From Rhizobium sp. R635 (GTDB lineage Bacteria; Pseudomonadota; Alphaproteobacteria; Rhizobiales; Rhizobiaceae), in the NCBI RefSeq assembly GCF_002211285.1, contig NZ_LOKX01000003.1, forward strand, positions 124,001 to 188,000: a stretch of 64,000 nt of DNA, read 5' to 3'. The notes under the pieces were generated by a model. The model was given only the letters and a program-made list of their open reading frames with translations, made no database searches and had not been told where the DNA came from. Shown one piece after another: positions 27,584 to 37,224 of the stretch (the stretch's first letter is position 1; the number at the start of each line of letters is the position of its first letter). A program made the position numbers and the translations under genes.

Positions 27584-30500
27584 TCAGCTGAGCCTGCCTG
27601 CGGCGTGGGCGAGCATCGTGTAGACCTTGCCCGTGTCCGAGGTCAGGTAGGACTGCGAGACGGTCTGGTTCGGGTCGGTGCGGGCGACGTCGGCGAGCAG
27701 TTTTTCGAAATCACCGATGTAGCGGTCGACGGCGGTGCGGAATTCCGGTTCGCGGTCGTATTTGCGCTTGATTTCGTCGAAGGTCTGCTGGCCCTTCAGC
27801 GTGTAGAGGCGGCGGGTGAAGACGTCGCGCTCGCCACGCTGGTAACGCCGCCAGAGATCGACCGAGGCGTCGTGATCGATGGCGCGGGCGATATCGACCG
27901 AGAGCGAATTCAGCGATTCCACGACATGGCGCGGATTGCGGATGTCACTGCTGCGGGCGGTCGGTGCTGCCGCTTCGGCCTGGCGGGCAGGGGCGCGGGC
28001 GGGCGCCTCCTCGGCGGGTTCCTCACGCGAGGCGCCGCGCAGGAGATCGCTGATCCAGCCGCCGCTTTCGCTTTCCGGACGGGCCGGTTCCTGGCGGGCT
28101 GGTTCCTGGCGAGCCGGCGCCGGCTGCTGGGCGGCGCGCTGGGGAGCGGCAGCGGGTGCGGATGGCGCGATCGTTCCACGCAGGCCGGTTGCCTCGATCG
28201 GCGGACGGGCTGCCGGCTGTTGCGGCTGGGCCACGGCCGGTTGAGCCGGGCGCGGAGCCGGCTGCGCCTGGGCGAGCGTGCGGGCGACGGGCTCGGAGAT
28301 CTCCAACCGCTGGCTGGTGCGGCCGACGAGCTGGGAGATATCCTGCAGCGCCTTGATCTGCTCGGCGACGGCCCGGCGCATGGCCGAGGCGCTTTCCTTG
28401 GCTTCCTCGGGAAGGTCGAAGGCGCCGCGCTTCAGTTCGGCGCGGGTGGCGTCGAGCTCATTGCGGATATCGGCTGCCGAGCGGCGAATGTCGTCGGTGG
28501 CGCCGGAGAAACGGCCGACCGCATCGTCGATCGCTTCACGCAGCGATTCCCGCATGTGCTGGGCAGCACCGTCGGAGGCGCGGCCTGCCTCGCCGAGCAT
28601 GCGCTCGACTTCCGACAGCGAGGCGGTGAGACCGCCGCGAATGCGGTTGGACAGATCGCCGGAGCGGCGCTCGACATTGGCGAAGGTGCCGTCGATCGTC
28701 GTATTGGCTTCGTCGCCGGCGCGGGTGATCGCCTCGCGCATCGTCTCGGCGGCCTCCTGGGCGCGCTTCTCGGTTTCGGTGAGAATACGGCCGATATCGG
28801 CGAAGGAGGACTGCACGCCCTGGCGAAGATTGCCGGTGACCTGGCTGGAGCGCTGCTCCGCCCGCTCGAACACGGTCTCGATCATGCCGCCGAGGCCGCG
28901 CATGGTCTTCTCGATCTCGCCGGAGCGCTGAACGAGGCCGACGGAGAGCGCCTGCAGCGCGCTTTCGCGCTCTTCGAGCGTCGAAGCGAGGTTGGACTGG
29001 GCGGCGCCGAGAAGATGCGAGGCCTGGGTCAGAACCTTGGAGTGCTCGTCGAAGCGGCCGATGATGCTGCCGACCTGCGCCAGCGTCTGGCCCGAAATGT
29101 CGGACAGGCGATCGACCTTGCCTTCGAGAAGCCTGGTCGAGGCGGAAACCATCTCGGCGGCCTTGGTGGCGGAGTCGGCAAAGCGTGTGGTGGTATCGCC
29201 GAGGCGGCCGTCGACGCTCGTCAGCTGTTCGGCGGCGCGGTTCATCATCATCGCCATCGCCGCGCTGCTTTCCGACATGCGCTCGACGAGGCCGTTGACG
29301 TTGGCGACCAGGCTGTTCTCGATCGCGCTGACGGCATTGGCGACGTTTTCGGTGCGGGCGGCAACGGCGCTGGCGAGCGCTTCGTTTTCGGCACGCAGAC
29401 GGTCGGCGCTGAGGTTGGCGGCCGCGGTGATGCGGGCGGCGGCCTGCTCGCCGGCATCGGTGTAGCGGTCGATGATCGGGCGGGCGGTCTCGTCGAGGAT
29501 GCGCGTCAGTTCGACCGAGCGGCCTGACAGCATCGAGTTGAGGTCGCGGCTGCGTTCTTCAAGCGTCGTGCGGATCGAATTGCCGCGCGCTTCGAGCGCC
29601 CGATCGATGTCCGAGAGCGTCGTATCGATCTCGCGGACACGCTCTTCGAGATTGGAGCGGATGGCGCTGCTGCGTGCCTCGAGGGCGCGCTCGACATCCG
29701 CCATGGTGGTGGAAATCTCGCTGCCGGCGCCCGACAGCGTCGAGCGGATGGCATCGCCGCGCGCTTCAAGCGACTGGCCGGCATCCGACAGAGCCTTGGA
29801 GATCGCATTGACCTGGGTGCCGACGATGGTCTCGGCCTCGGCCACCTTGTTGACGATGGCGTTGCCGGCTTCCGAGAAGGTCTGGGCGACGGCGGCGGCC
29901 TGGCTTGCCAGCCGGCTCTGGGCCTCGGCGACGCGGGTGACGATCTGCGACGAGCGCTCGTCCATGGTGCGGGTGAATTCGTCGCTCTTGGTGTTGAGAT
30001 CCTCGGCGAATTGCTGGCCTGTCCTGCCGAGCAGTTCGGTGGTTCTCGTCGCTTCGCCTTCCATGCCCTGGGCCGCATCGGCAACCGCGCTGCGCAGCGT
30101 CGAGGCGAGACCGGCGGCCTTGCCTTCGATGGTGCGGTTGACGGCGTCGAGGCCGACGGTCAAGGCGCGGTCCATGGTGGAGAGGCGTTCCTCGATGCGT
30201 TCATTGCCGCGATCGAGGGTTTCGCCGAGGCTCGCCGTGCGGCCGTCGATGGCGCCGGTGAGCATCGAGGTGCGGCTGTCCAGCGTCTCGGCCAGATTGG
30301 CGGTACGGCTGTCGATCGCCTGGGTGAGGTTTGCGGTGCTGCCTTCGAGCGTCGCCGAGAAGCGCCGGGTGGCGTCTTCGCTCAGCGCACCGAGACGGGA
30401 GATGCCGTCGGAAAGCACGCCGGAGAGCTGGCTGCCGACCGTTTCCACCTTTTCGGCAACGCCGCCGACGCCGTCGCGGATGCGGGTCTCGATCGCCGCA

Positions 30501-33500
30501 AGGCCGGCTTCCACCCGCGATCCCGTTTCTTCGAAACGGCCGGTCAAGCTTTCCACGGATTGGTCGAGATGCGAGGAGAAATTCTGGGCGGAGGTCGAAA
30601 TCGCGCTTGCGGCTTCCTGGAAGCGACCGGCGATCTGGCCGGCGCCGGCATGCATGCGCTCTTCCAATGTCTGGGCGCTGGCATCGATCGCCTGGCGGAT
30701 CGAAGCTTCGCGCTCCTCCAGCGACATTTCGAGCATGCTGACGCTCGTCGCAACCGAGGTGCCGATGCTGGTCGCCTGTTCGGTCAGCGTATCGCTGATC
30801 AGCGCATGGGCCTGGTTCAGCGTCAGGTCGATGGCGTTGGCGCGATCGTCGAGCGTAGTGCGGATACGGTCATGGGCGGAGGCAAGCCCGCCTTCGATAC
30901 GCGCCGCGGCCTCGTCTGCAAGGCCCCCGAGCCGCGCATGGGCATCGGCCAGGCGGCCTTCGATACGGCCGGTCAGGCCGCCGACGATATCCTCGAAGCG
31001 TGCACCGCCGGCATCGAGGACGCCGGAGAGAGCCGCACTGTGCCCGGAAAGAGCATTTTCAAGCCGTTGCTGATTGTCGGTATAGGCGGCGTGGATCGCG
31101 TCGGTCTTGTCGGCGAAGGCGCCGGCAACACGGGCCTCGGCATTGGCGACGGCTTCCATCATGGCGTTGCTGCGGGCTTCCAGCGCGCTGTCGAAGCGGC
31201 TCTGGTTGTCGTCGAGCGAAATGGCGAGCGCCATGGTCTTTTCATCGAGCGAATCGGTGAGGCGGTCATGGCTGGCGGTGACAGTGTTGATGATCGCGGC
31301 GGTGCGATGACCCAGGGCCTCCTCGAGGCGAGCCTGGCCGTCGTTCAAGGAAGCGGCGAGGGCGGCTGCCTTCTGGTCGAGCACACCGTTCAGCTGTTCA
31401 TGCGTGCCGGAGACGGCATTGGTGATCGCATCGGCGCCTGATGTCAGGGTTTCTTCGAGACGGCTCTGGCTCTCGTTCAGGGAGATGGCAAGCGCCATCG
31501 CCCGGTCGTCGAAGGTCTCGGTCAGGCGGTCGTGGGTGCTGGAGATCGCGCTGAGGAAGGATTCCGAGCGGGTTTCCAGCGTATCCTGCAGACGGCTCTG
31601 GCCTTCGTTGAGCGAGGCGGCAATTGCCGATGCCTTCTCGTCGAGCGTTTCGGAGAGGCGCTCATGCGTGCCGGAGACGGCCTTGAGGAAGGCTTCGGAG
31701 CGGGCTTCCAGCGTGTCTTCGATCCGGGACTGGCTCTCGTTGAGAGAGATTGCGAGCGTCATCGCCTTCTCGTCGAGCGTCTCGGACAGGCGCTCATGGG
31801 TGCCGGATACCGCATGCAGCAGCGCCGCCGACCGGGTCTCCAGCGTATCTTCGATGCGTGCCTGGGTCTCGGACAATGAGATGGCAAGCGCCATCGCCTT
31901 TTCATCAAGGGTCTCGGAGAGACGGTCATGGGTACCGGAGACGGCATGCAACAAGGCTGCGGAGCGGGCCTCGAGCGTATCTTCGATGCGTGCCTGGGTC
32001 TCGTTCAGCGAGGTGGCGAAGGCCGCCGCCTTGCCTTCCAGCGTCTCGGCAAAGAGGTCATGGGTGCCGGAGACGGCGTTCAGCAGGGCTGCGGAACCGG
32101 TTTGGAGCGTATCCTCGATGCGGGCATGGCTCTCGTTCAAGGAAATGGCAAGCGCCATCGCCTTTTCATCGAGCGTTTCGGCAAGCCGGTCGGTCGTGCC
32201 GGACACGCTGTTCAGCAATGCTTCGGCGCGCGTTCCGAGCGCATCCTCGATGCGCGCATGGCGCTCGTCGAGCGAGGTCGTCAGGGCCGCCGCCTTCGTA
32301 TCCAGCGTTTCCGACAGGCGATCATGTGTGCCCGTGACCGCGTTCAGGAAGGCCGTGGAGCGGGTTTCCAGCGTGTCTTCGATGCGGCTCTGGCTTTCGT
32401 TCAAGGAAATGGCGAGCGCCATCGCCTTTTCATCAAGCGTCTCGGAAAGGCGGTCATGGGTGCCGGACACGGCACTGAGCAGCGCCTCGGAGCGGGTTTC
32501 GAGCGTATCCTCGATGCGGGCCTGGCTCTCGTTCAAGGAAATGGCAAGTGCCATCGCCTTTTCGTCAAGCGTTTCGGCAAGACGGTCATGGGTGCCTGAG
32601 ACCGCATTGATGATGGCGTCGGAGCGGCTGGTCAGCGCTTCCTCGAAACGGCCGTGATGGGTGGTCAGTGCATCGACAAGCGCGTCGCCGCGCTCCGCCA
32701 TGACGCTGTCGATACGCTCGTGGGCCGTGCCGAGCGCTTCGCGGATTTCTGCGGCGCGCGCGGCCAGGACGCCGGTCAGCTCCTCGGCGCGGCCACCGAA
32801 GGCCGTCGTGACCTGCTCGGTGCCGGCGGCAACGGCGGTCGTGAGATCGGTGGTGGTGGTGCGCAACGTGTCGCGGAATTCGGCCGAGCGGGCCTGAAGA
32901 TTGTTCTGCAGGTCGGAGGTACCAGATGCAAGCGCCAGCGCGATGTCCGAAGTGGCGCTCTGCAGCGCCGAGGTCAGTTCGCCGGTGCGGCTGGCGAGTG
33001 CGGTGGTGATTTCGTCCGTCCGGGTGCCGAGCGCGCTTTCCAGCACTTCATGGCCGGTGGCGAGCGCAGTGGCGAGCGCCAGCGACTGGTCGGTAATCGA
33101 GGAGCCGATCCGCTCGATGCTGGAGCTCAGGATGCCCTCGATCGAATCCGAACCGCCGGTCAGCGTCTCGTTGATGCGGGCAAGGCTCTCCATCAGCTTG
33201 GTGTCGAGCGAGCCGGTGCGCTTGTCGAAAGCGCTGGTGAATTCGGCCACGCGCTCGTCGAAGGCGGTCGACAGCTGGGCGACGGTCGTCTGCAGCCGCT
33301 CCTCGAAGAAGCCGGAGCGGACGTCGAGATCCATGACGGCATCGTCGGCGGTGCTCTGCAGGCTCTGGCGGAAGCTTGCACCCTTTTCGTCGAGCGCGCT
33401 GTTCAGCTTCGACAGGACGTCGTCGAGCGTGCCGCTGATGGTGCGTTCGCCCGAGGTCAGGCTCTCATTGATCTCGCGGGTGCGGGCGATCAGGATCTCG

Positions 33501-34699
33501 TTCAGCTGATGCGTGCGCTCGTTCAGCGCCGCGTTCAGCTTCTCGGTGCTGCTGTCCATGGTCGAGGCGCGCGTCTCGAACTGGCTGAGCAGCCTTTCGC
33601 CATGTTCATTGAGATTGACCGAAAGCGCTTCGAGGCGGTCGTCAAATTCGGTGGCGAGCGCAAAACCGGACGCGTTCAGTGTCTGAAGCAGGCTGTCGGT
33701 CTTGGCGGCGAGCAGGCTGCCCATCGATTGCAGCGCGGCGTCCGATTTTTCGAGGATCGTCGCGGCGCGCGTGTCGATGAGCGAAGCGAAGGCTTCGCCC
33801 GACGTGGCGAGACGCACGGCGATCTCTTCGGTCGCCAGCGACAGCTCCTCCTTCAGCTGGTCGTGGACGCTGCCGATCGAGGTGCGGATGCGGTCGGCAT
33901 GGTTGACGATCGCTTCGCGCTCGGAGCCGAGTTCGTGGACGAGGCCGCGCACACGCAGTTCGTTGTCGGCGTAGGAGCGTTCGAGCGCGTTGACCTCGGA
34001 ATGGACGAGCGTTTCCAGCTCGGAGGCGCGCGCGATGGTGCGCTCGATGCCCTCGTTCATCGCGGAGACTTCGCGGCGCACGGCCTGGCCGACGGTCATG
34101 ATGCGCTCGGAGGCAATGGTTTCCGGCTCTGCGAGGCGCAATGCCACCTCCGCCATGGAGCGGGCGGCGTTGCGCATGTCCTGGGCGCGGGAGATCATGA
34201 TGGCAAAGGCATAGAACATCATCACCGGAATGATGATGCCGACGAGGCCGGCGATGACGCTGGGTAGGGCGACGAGATCGGCGATCGAACGGATCTGCCA
34301 GATCTGCGGCGCATAAAGCAGCGACATCAGACCGAGGCCGCCCATGACCCAAAGGGCGGAGAAGAGCGTGGCGGTGCGCACGGCCGAGCGGCTGGAGGCG
34401 CCGTCGAAGGATTTCAGGATGGAGGCTGGCGTGTTGCGGCTGGCGTCATTGGCCGGGGCAAAGGCCGAAGCCCTGGAAGCCTGCTCGCCGGCGCCACCGC
34501 GCCGGTTGCGGCGCTGAGCTTCTTCCTGGGCCTGCTGGTTACGCGCATTGGATGGTTCAGACACATTAGCCTCCGGGGCCTGGGGCGCGCTGCCGCGGCG
34601 AGACGGCACGTTTTCCTTGCCGAAATCGATCTGAAGCGCCTCGTCCAATGCCTTGAACGCCTTGTCCTCGATCGACTCATTATATTTGTTGTTCGCCAT
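27584..34699 (-). CDS. gpr: GROWTH POLE RING protein (GPR/RgsE-like), giant repeat protein
   Basis: 2371 residues. A cytoplasmic N-terminus (1-105) is followed by two membrane helices (about 109-130 and 143-169), then about 1950 residues of near-continuous amphipathic helix. An Ala/Pro/Gln-rich linker precedes a conserved C-terminal domain of about 130 residues (NPRHVVESLNSLSVDIARAI, VDLWRRYQRGERDVF). Residues about 680-1165 contain eleven near-identical 44-residue repeats typified by RLSETLDEKAMALAISLNES. Size, topology and apolipoprotein-like repeats match GPR of Agrobacterium and RgsE of Sinorhizobium, which form a ring at the growing pole and are needed for polar growth and rod shape. ATG 34699 is chosen; codons upstream are not conserved-looking. 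Confidence 0.88.
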   Translation of the reverse strand: MANNKYNESIEDKAFKALDEALQIDFGKENVPSRRGSAPQAPEANVSEPSNARNQQAQEEAQRRNRRGGAGEQASRASAFAPANDASRNTPASILKSFDGASSRSAVRTATLFSALWVMGGLGLMSLLYAPQIWQIRSIADLVALPSVIAGLVGIIIPVMMFYAFAIMISRAQDMRNAARSMAEVALRLAEPETIASERIMTVGQAVRREVSAMNEGIERTIARASELETLVHSEVNALERSYADNELRVRGLVHELGSEREAIVNHADRIRTSIGSVHDQLKEELSLATEEIAVRLATSGEAFASLIDTRAATILEKSDAALQSMGSLLAAKTDSLLQTLNASGFALATEFDDRLEALSVNLNEHGERLLSQFETRASTMDSSTEKLNAALNERTHQLNEILIARTREINESLTSGERTISGTLDDVLSKLNSALDEKGASFRQSLQSTADDAVMDLDVRSGFFEERLQTTVAQLSTAFDERVAEFTSAFDKRTGSLDTKLMESLARINETLTGGSDSIEGILSSSIERIGSSITDQSLALATALATGHEVLESALGTRTDEITTALASRTGELTSALQSATSDIALALASGTSDLQNNLQARSAEFRDTLRTTTTDLTTAVAAGTEQVTTAFGGRAEELTGVLAARAAEIREALGTAHERIDSVMAERGDALVDALTTHHGRFEEALTSRSDAIINAVSGTHDRLAETLDEKAMALAISLNESQARIEDTLETRSEALLSAVSGTHDRLSETLDEKAMALAISLNESQSRIEDTLETRSTAFLNAVTGTHDRLSETLDTKAAALTTSLDERHARIEDALGTRAEALLNSVSGTTDRLAETLDEKAMALAISLNESHARIEDTLQTGSAALLNAVSGTHDLFAETLEGKAAAFATSLNETQARIEDTLEARSAALLHAVSGTHDRLSETLDEKAMALAISLSETQARIEDTLETRSAALLHAVSGTHERLSETLDEKAMTLAISLNESQSRIEDTLEARSEAFLKAVSGTHERLSETLDEKASAIAASLNEGQSRLQDTLETRSESFLSAISSTHDRLTETFDDRAMALAISLNESQSRLEETLTSGADAITNAVSGTHEQLNGVLDQKAAALAASLNDGQARLEEALGHRTAAIINTVTASHDRLTDSLDEKTMALAISLDDNQSRFDSALEARSNAMMEAVANAEARVAGAFADKTDAIHAAYTDNQQRLENALSGHSAALSGVLDAGGARFEDIVGGLTGRIEGRLADAHARLGGLADEAAARIEGGLASAHDRIRTTLDDRANAIDLTLNQAHALISDTLTEQATSIGTSVATSVSMLEMSLEEREASIRQAIDASAQTLEERMHAGAGQIAGRFQEAASAISTSAQNFSSHLDQSVESLTGRFEETGSRVEAGLAAIETRIRDGVGGVAEKVETVGSQLSGVLSDGISRLGALSEDATRRFSATLEGSTANLTQAIDSRTANLAETLDSRTSMLTGAIDGRTASLGETLDRGNERIEERLSTMDRALTVGLDAVNRTIEGKAAGLASTLRSAVADAAQGMEGEATRTTELLGRTGQQFAEDLNTKSDEFTRTMDERSSQIVTRVAEAQSRLASQAAAVAQTFSEAGNAIVNKVAEAETIVGTQVNAISKALSDAGQSLEARGDAIRSTLSGAGSEISTTMADVERALEARSSAIRSNLEERVREIDTTLSDIDRALEARGNSIRTTLEERSRDLNSMLSGRSVELTRILDETARPIIDRYTDAGEQAAARITAAANLSADRLRAENEALASAVAARTENVANAVSAIENSLVANVNGLVERMSESSAAMAMMMNRAAEQLTSVDGRLGDTTTRFADSATKAAEMVSASTRLLEGKVDRLSDISGQTLAQVGSIIGRFDEHSKVLTQASHLLGAAQSNLASTLEERESALQALSVGLVQRSGEIEKTMRGLGGMIETVFERAEQRSSQVTGNLRQGVQSSFADIGRILTETEKRAQEAAETMREAITRAGDEANTTIDGTFANVERRSGDLSNRIRGGLTASLSEVERMLGEAGRASDGAAQHMRESLREAIDDAVGRFSGATDDIRRSAADIRNELDATRAELKRGAFDLPEEAKESASAMRRAVAEQIKALQDISQLVGRTSQRLEISEPVARTLAQAQPAPRPAQPAVAQPQQPAARPPIEATGLRGTIAPSAPAAAPQRAAQQPAPARQEPARQEPARPESESGGWISDLLRGASREEPAEEAPARAPARQAEAAAPTARSSDIRNPRHVVESLNSLSVDIARAIDHDASVDLWRRYQRGERDVFTRRLYTLKGQQTFDEIKRKYDREPEFRTAVDRYIGDFEKLLADVARTDPNQTVSQSYLTSDTGKVYTMLAHAAGRLS
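31190..32665 (-). repeat. eleven 132-bp tandem repeats inside gpr
   Basis: The DNA encodes eleven consecutive copies of a 44-residue unit (4 x 11 residues). DNA identity between units is high, for example recurring ATGGCAAGCGCCATCGCC-type segments every 132 bases. Copies at the edges are more diverged. Such an array can expand or contract by recombination, and short-read assemblies may miscount it. Confidence 0.85.
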
Positions 34700-35164
34700 T
34701 CGGTTATGCCTCGTTACTGTCAGCCAGTCCGGCACCGCATCCCGGGGTTCCGCCTTACCCGGATAACGACTTCGCCGTTCCAGCCTTCCATCCCAACCGC
34801 GGACGGATAAGCATGTCATTTCAGAGTAGATAGCCGCTTTTTCAAACGGAAGGTATCAAAACACTACCATTATCCACTCGCTCGGCAAAGGCGCGTACCA
34901 TAAACCCGCTCTACCAGTATCGTAGTGACACATCTGGGCTCTTGACACAATTAATGAAGGCTTGAGATTCACGGCTCGTTAACCCGTTGTTAACATCTTT
35001 GAATCCCGCGCCTCGCTTAAAAACCAATAATTTAGGGATGTTTAACGCACGTTAACCATATGGCGAGATTTCCGCCCTCAATGTGCCGGAATTTAACGTG
35101 ATGGCCACCCTCCTGACGCAGAACTGTAGCAACTGCGGACGATACGAGACGGGAGAATTGGCAA
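34700..35164. other. AT-rich divergent promoter region, gpr / hpt
   Basis: This 465-base gap separates divergently read gpr and the Hpt gene. Its middle (about 34850-35060) is the most AT-rich stretch in the window and holds a CtrA-like site (34979-34993) and a second near-match, TTAA-N6-TTAA, at 35042-35055. No coding sequence or RNA gene is evident. Confidence 0.6.
34979..34993. promoter_or_regulatory. candidate CtrA-binding site
   Basis: TTAACCCGTTGTTAA fits the full CtrA consensus TTAA-N7-TTAA. It lies 280 bases upstream of the gpr start and 172 bases upstream of the Hpt start. The cell-cycle kinase CckA, which feeds CtrA phosphorylation, is encoded in the same window. Confidence 0.55.
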
Positions 35165-35548
35165 ATGGCAGCCCAGATGGCAGCATTGAACATCGTATTC
35201 GAGGCGCCGGACAATGCGAAGGGACCCTGTCCCTCGAAGGTCCGGCCGATCGACCTGGTCCATCTCGCCAAGCAGACGATGGGCGACAAGACGCTGGAAA
35301 TCGAAGTCCTTCAGATGTTTGCGCGCCAGGCGCGCGCCTGCCTTCAAGATATAGCAAGCGGTGAAACAAGCCGCGCGGGCGCTGCGGCTCACCGGCTCAA
35401 AGGGGCGGCAAGCTCCGTCGGCGCGTTCCGCGTGTCGCAGACGGCGGAAGCCGTCGAGGAAGCAGGCTGCGATGCCGGAGCGATGGCAGCGCTCGGCGCT
35501 GCCGTCGTCGACGCCGAGAATTTCATCCTGAAGCTCTGCCGCGGCTGA
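35165..35548 (+). CDS. Hpt-domain phosphotransfer protein
   Basis: A 127-residue single-domain histidine phosphotransfer protein. The phospho-accepting histidine is H76 in [15 protein letters not shown], the Hpt signature, set in a four-helix arrangement. It carries no kinase or receiver domain, so it should shuttle phosphate between a hybrid kinase and a response regulator; the partners are unknown. It is not ChpT, which has a kinase-like dimer fold. Start ATG 35165 has GGGAGA upstream. The gene is divergent from gpr across an AT-rich region with a CtrA-like site. Confidence 0.85.
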   Translation: MAAQMAALNIVFEAPDNAKGPCPSKVRPIDLVHLAKQTMGDKTLEIEVLQMFARQARACLQDIASGETSRAGAAAHRLKGAASSVGAFRVSQTAEAVEEAGCDAGAMAALGAAVVDAENFILKLCRG

Positions 35549-35750
35549 GCTGTCTCCAGCCATCGTCCGAACGAGGCCCGTTGTTTCATTGCGAAACCAC
35601 GGGTCTTTTTGCGACGTCCCTCATGACGCTATGAAGACGGCGGGCGAGGGCTCGATCTGCGAGGCTATGGCCAGTTTCCGAATGTTGACTGACGCGTCGA
35701 ATTGTCGGAAGAAAATCCGCCCATCCATTAGAAGACCGGAAATAGTCCTG

Positions 35751-36071
35751 ATGCCCAAACTTACCATCGTCGCCTTCGACGGCACGCGCTTCGACCTCGA
35801 CGTCGACCAAGGCTCCACCGTCATGGAGAATGCCGTGCGCAATTCGGTGCCCGGCATCGAGGCGGAATGCGGCGGCGCCTGCGCCTGCGCGACCTGTCAT
35901 GTCTATGTCGACGAGGAATGGACCGAGAAGGTCGGTCAGCCGGAAGCGATGGAAGAAGACATGCTCGACTTCGCCTTCGACGTCCGCCCGACCTCGCGGC
36001 TGTCCTGTCAGATCAGGATGAAGGCCGCCTATGACGGGCTCGTTGTGCACGTGCCGGAACGCCAAGCCTAA
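35751..36071 (+). CDS. [2Fe-2S] ferredoxin, adrenodoxin type
   Basis: A 106-residue electron carrier. Cluster ligands are C40, C46, C49 ([12 protein letters not shown], the C-x5-C-x2-C pattern) and C86 (SCQI). An extra cysteine at 44 is usual in this group. The acidic stretch [11 protein letters not shown] is typical of adrenodoxin-like ferredoxins that work with ferredoxin reductase, cytochrome P450 or Fe-S assembly. Its redox partner is not nearby. It stands alone, 202 bases after the Hpt gene, with start ATG 35751. Confidence 0.92.
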   Translation: MPKLTIVAFDGTRFDLDVDQGSTVMENAVRNSVPGIEAECGGACACATCHVYVDEEWTEKVGQPEAMEEDMLDFAFDVRPTSRLSCQIRMKAAYDGLVVHVPERQA

Positions 36072-36496
36072 ACACATCCGCCCGAAAATCGGAATCGGTT
36101 TTCGGAAAGCGCGATGCGAGGACTGGAAGAGTTAGAGCGTCCTTGGCGTCCGAAAGGACGCCCGGCGCTCCAAGCGCGCCTGCGTTTCAGCAACCGTCGC
36201 CGTCAGATCTTCGTATGGCAAAAAAAGACGCCTCGCGCGCTGGTGCGAGCGAGGCGAGGCGGGCGCATTACCAACGGATGAGGGAGGAACATCCGCGGCT
36301 TCGGAACGCGCCAGGAGAACCCAGCGATGAAAGTGCAGATGCCGTACCTGAACTTTCGAATGTGTTCATATTAACGCGTTCCGGTTGAGTCTGCCAGGAT
36401 GAAAAATGACCATTAAAACGCTGGGGAGGGGGCAAGTTTCGCACAGGTTTCGTTGCGCGGCTAAGTTTTTCCGCTCGCAGACAAGTTGAGAAAGCC
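36072..36496. other. intergenic region with dispersed repeat and doubtful small ORF
   Basis: The first part (about 36082-36170) is a structured repeat. Then a frame from ATG 36215 to 36388 could encode 57 residues beginning MAKKDASRAGASEARRAHYQ. It is basic and hydrophilic, has no good Shine-Dalgarno and resembles nothing I know, so I do not call it a gene. The rest shows no features. Confidence 0.4.
36082..36170. repeat. dispersed Rhizobium-type palindromic element
   Basis: A 24-base near-palindrome (CCGAAAATCGGAATCGGTTT and following) is followed by GAAAGCGCGATGCG, then GAGCGTCCTTGGCGTCCGAAAGGACGCC, which forms a GGCGTCC/GGACGCC hairpin. Segments of this wording recur between genes in many Rhizobium genomes as I remember them. 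Only one copy lies in this window. Confidence 0.6.
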
Positions 36497-37123
36497 TTAT
36501 TTTGCGCCGGCTCGACCGTTGATTCGATTGTTCAGCAATCTCAGCATGCGCTTCTGGAAATTGACCGCCTCTACCCGGTCGAATTGCGCCTGCTGCCGGT
36601 CGTGCTCCTCTATACCGCGAGCTGATTCGTTGGAAACGAGTTCCTGCATGGCCTCGCAACTGCGCTGGACCGGCAGTGCGCGGATGGCGCGCTCCATGGC
36701 GCGGGCCTGGTTGCGGGCGATCTCGGCATGGCGCTCCTCGTGGCGCTTGATATCGCTCGACAGGGCATCCCAGATCATCGAGAGCTCCTTGCTGGCGCCC
36801 TTGCGGCTGCTCCAGCGCGGCAGGATGATCTGGGTATGGACGGTGACCTTGACGTTGCCGACGCGGCAGCGGCCGTCATCCTGGATATAGGTGGCTTCGC
36901 CGCCGAAGCGGATCTTCGTGGCGCCTGGATGGCGCGCCGAGGAGCCGCTCGCCGTCGGGCCGCGCCGGCTGAGTTCGCGGTCGAGCTCATCCGCCGTTTT
37001 GCCGCGAATGTCGAAATAGGAATAGCTTTTCGATGCAATCACTTCGGCTGCCGCTGGGCCGCAGAGGCAAAGAGCAATGGAAAAGGCGACAGGAAGAACC
37101 ATATTACGCACTGCAAGCGGCAT
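36497..37123 (-). CDS. DUF922 putative zinc-dependent protease
   Basis: A 208-residue exported protein: signal peptide of about 27 residues (MPLAVRNMVLPVAFSIALCL), then a DUF922 domain. The metal-binding motif HEERH spans 128-132, in the zincin-like helix SDIKRHEERHAEIARNQARAM. Members are predicted zinc proteases, activity unproven. Cysteines C86 and one near 160 may form a disulfide. A start at ATG 37123 places the signal peptide correctly; the frame extends 20 codons upstream. It is divergent from folP. Confidence 0.82.
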   Translation of the reverse strand: MPLAVRNMVLPVAFSIALCLCGPAAAEVIASKSYSYFDIRGKTADELDRELSRRGPTASGSSARHPGATKIRFGGEATYIQDDGRCRVGNVKVTVHTQIILPRWSSRKGASKELSMIWDALSSDIKRHEERHAEIARNQARAMERAIRALPVQRSCEAMQELVSNESARGIEEHDRQQAQFDRVEAVNFQKRMLRLLNNRINGRAGAK

Positions 37124-37224
37124 TCTGAACGCAACCCGTGTTGAAATCGGCTGGAGCTTGGGGCATAGCCACCACAAGCGCAATATCGGATGACGGTTTT
37201 TTCGTCATCAATGGGATAAGTCTG

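Noticed and set aside
27605..34267. Very long open frames on the plus strand opposite gpr (up to about 640 codons)
   Set aside because: They arise from the strong codon bias and repeated helical sequence of gpr on the other strand. Translations are low-complexity Arg/Ser/Ala-rich with no domain, and the minus-strand frame is continuous with clear family features.
35042..35055. Second TTAA pair (TTAA-N6-TTAA) as a CtrA site
   Set aside because: The spacer is one base short of the consensus, so it is mentioned only as a near-match.
36143..36388. An 81-codon frame after the ferredoxin gene
   Set aside because: Its beginning lies inside a dispersed repeat and no ribosome-binding site is visible. 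The shorter version from 36215 is noted only as a possibility.
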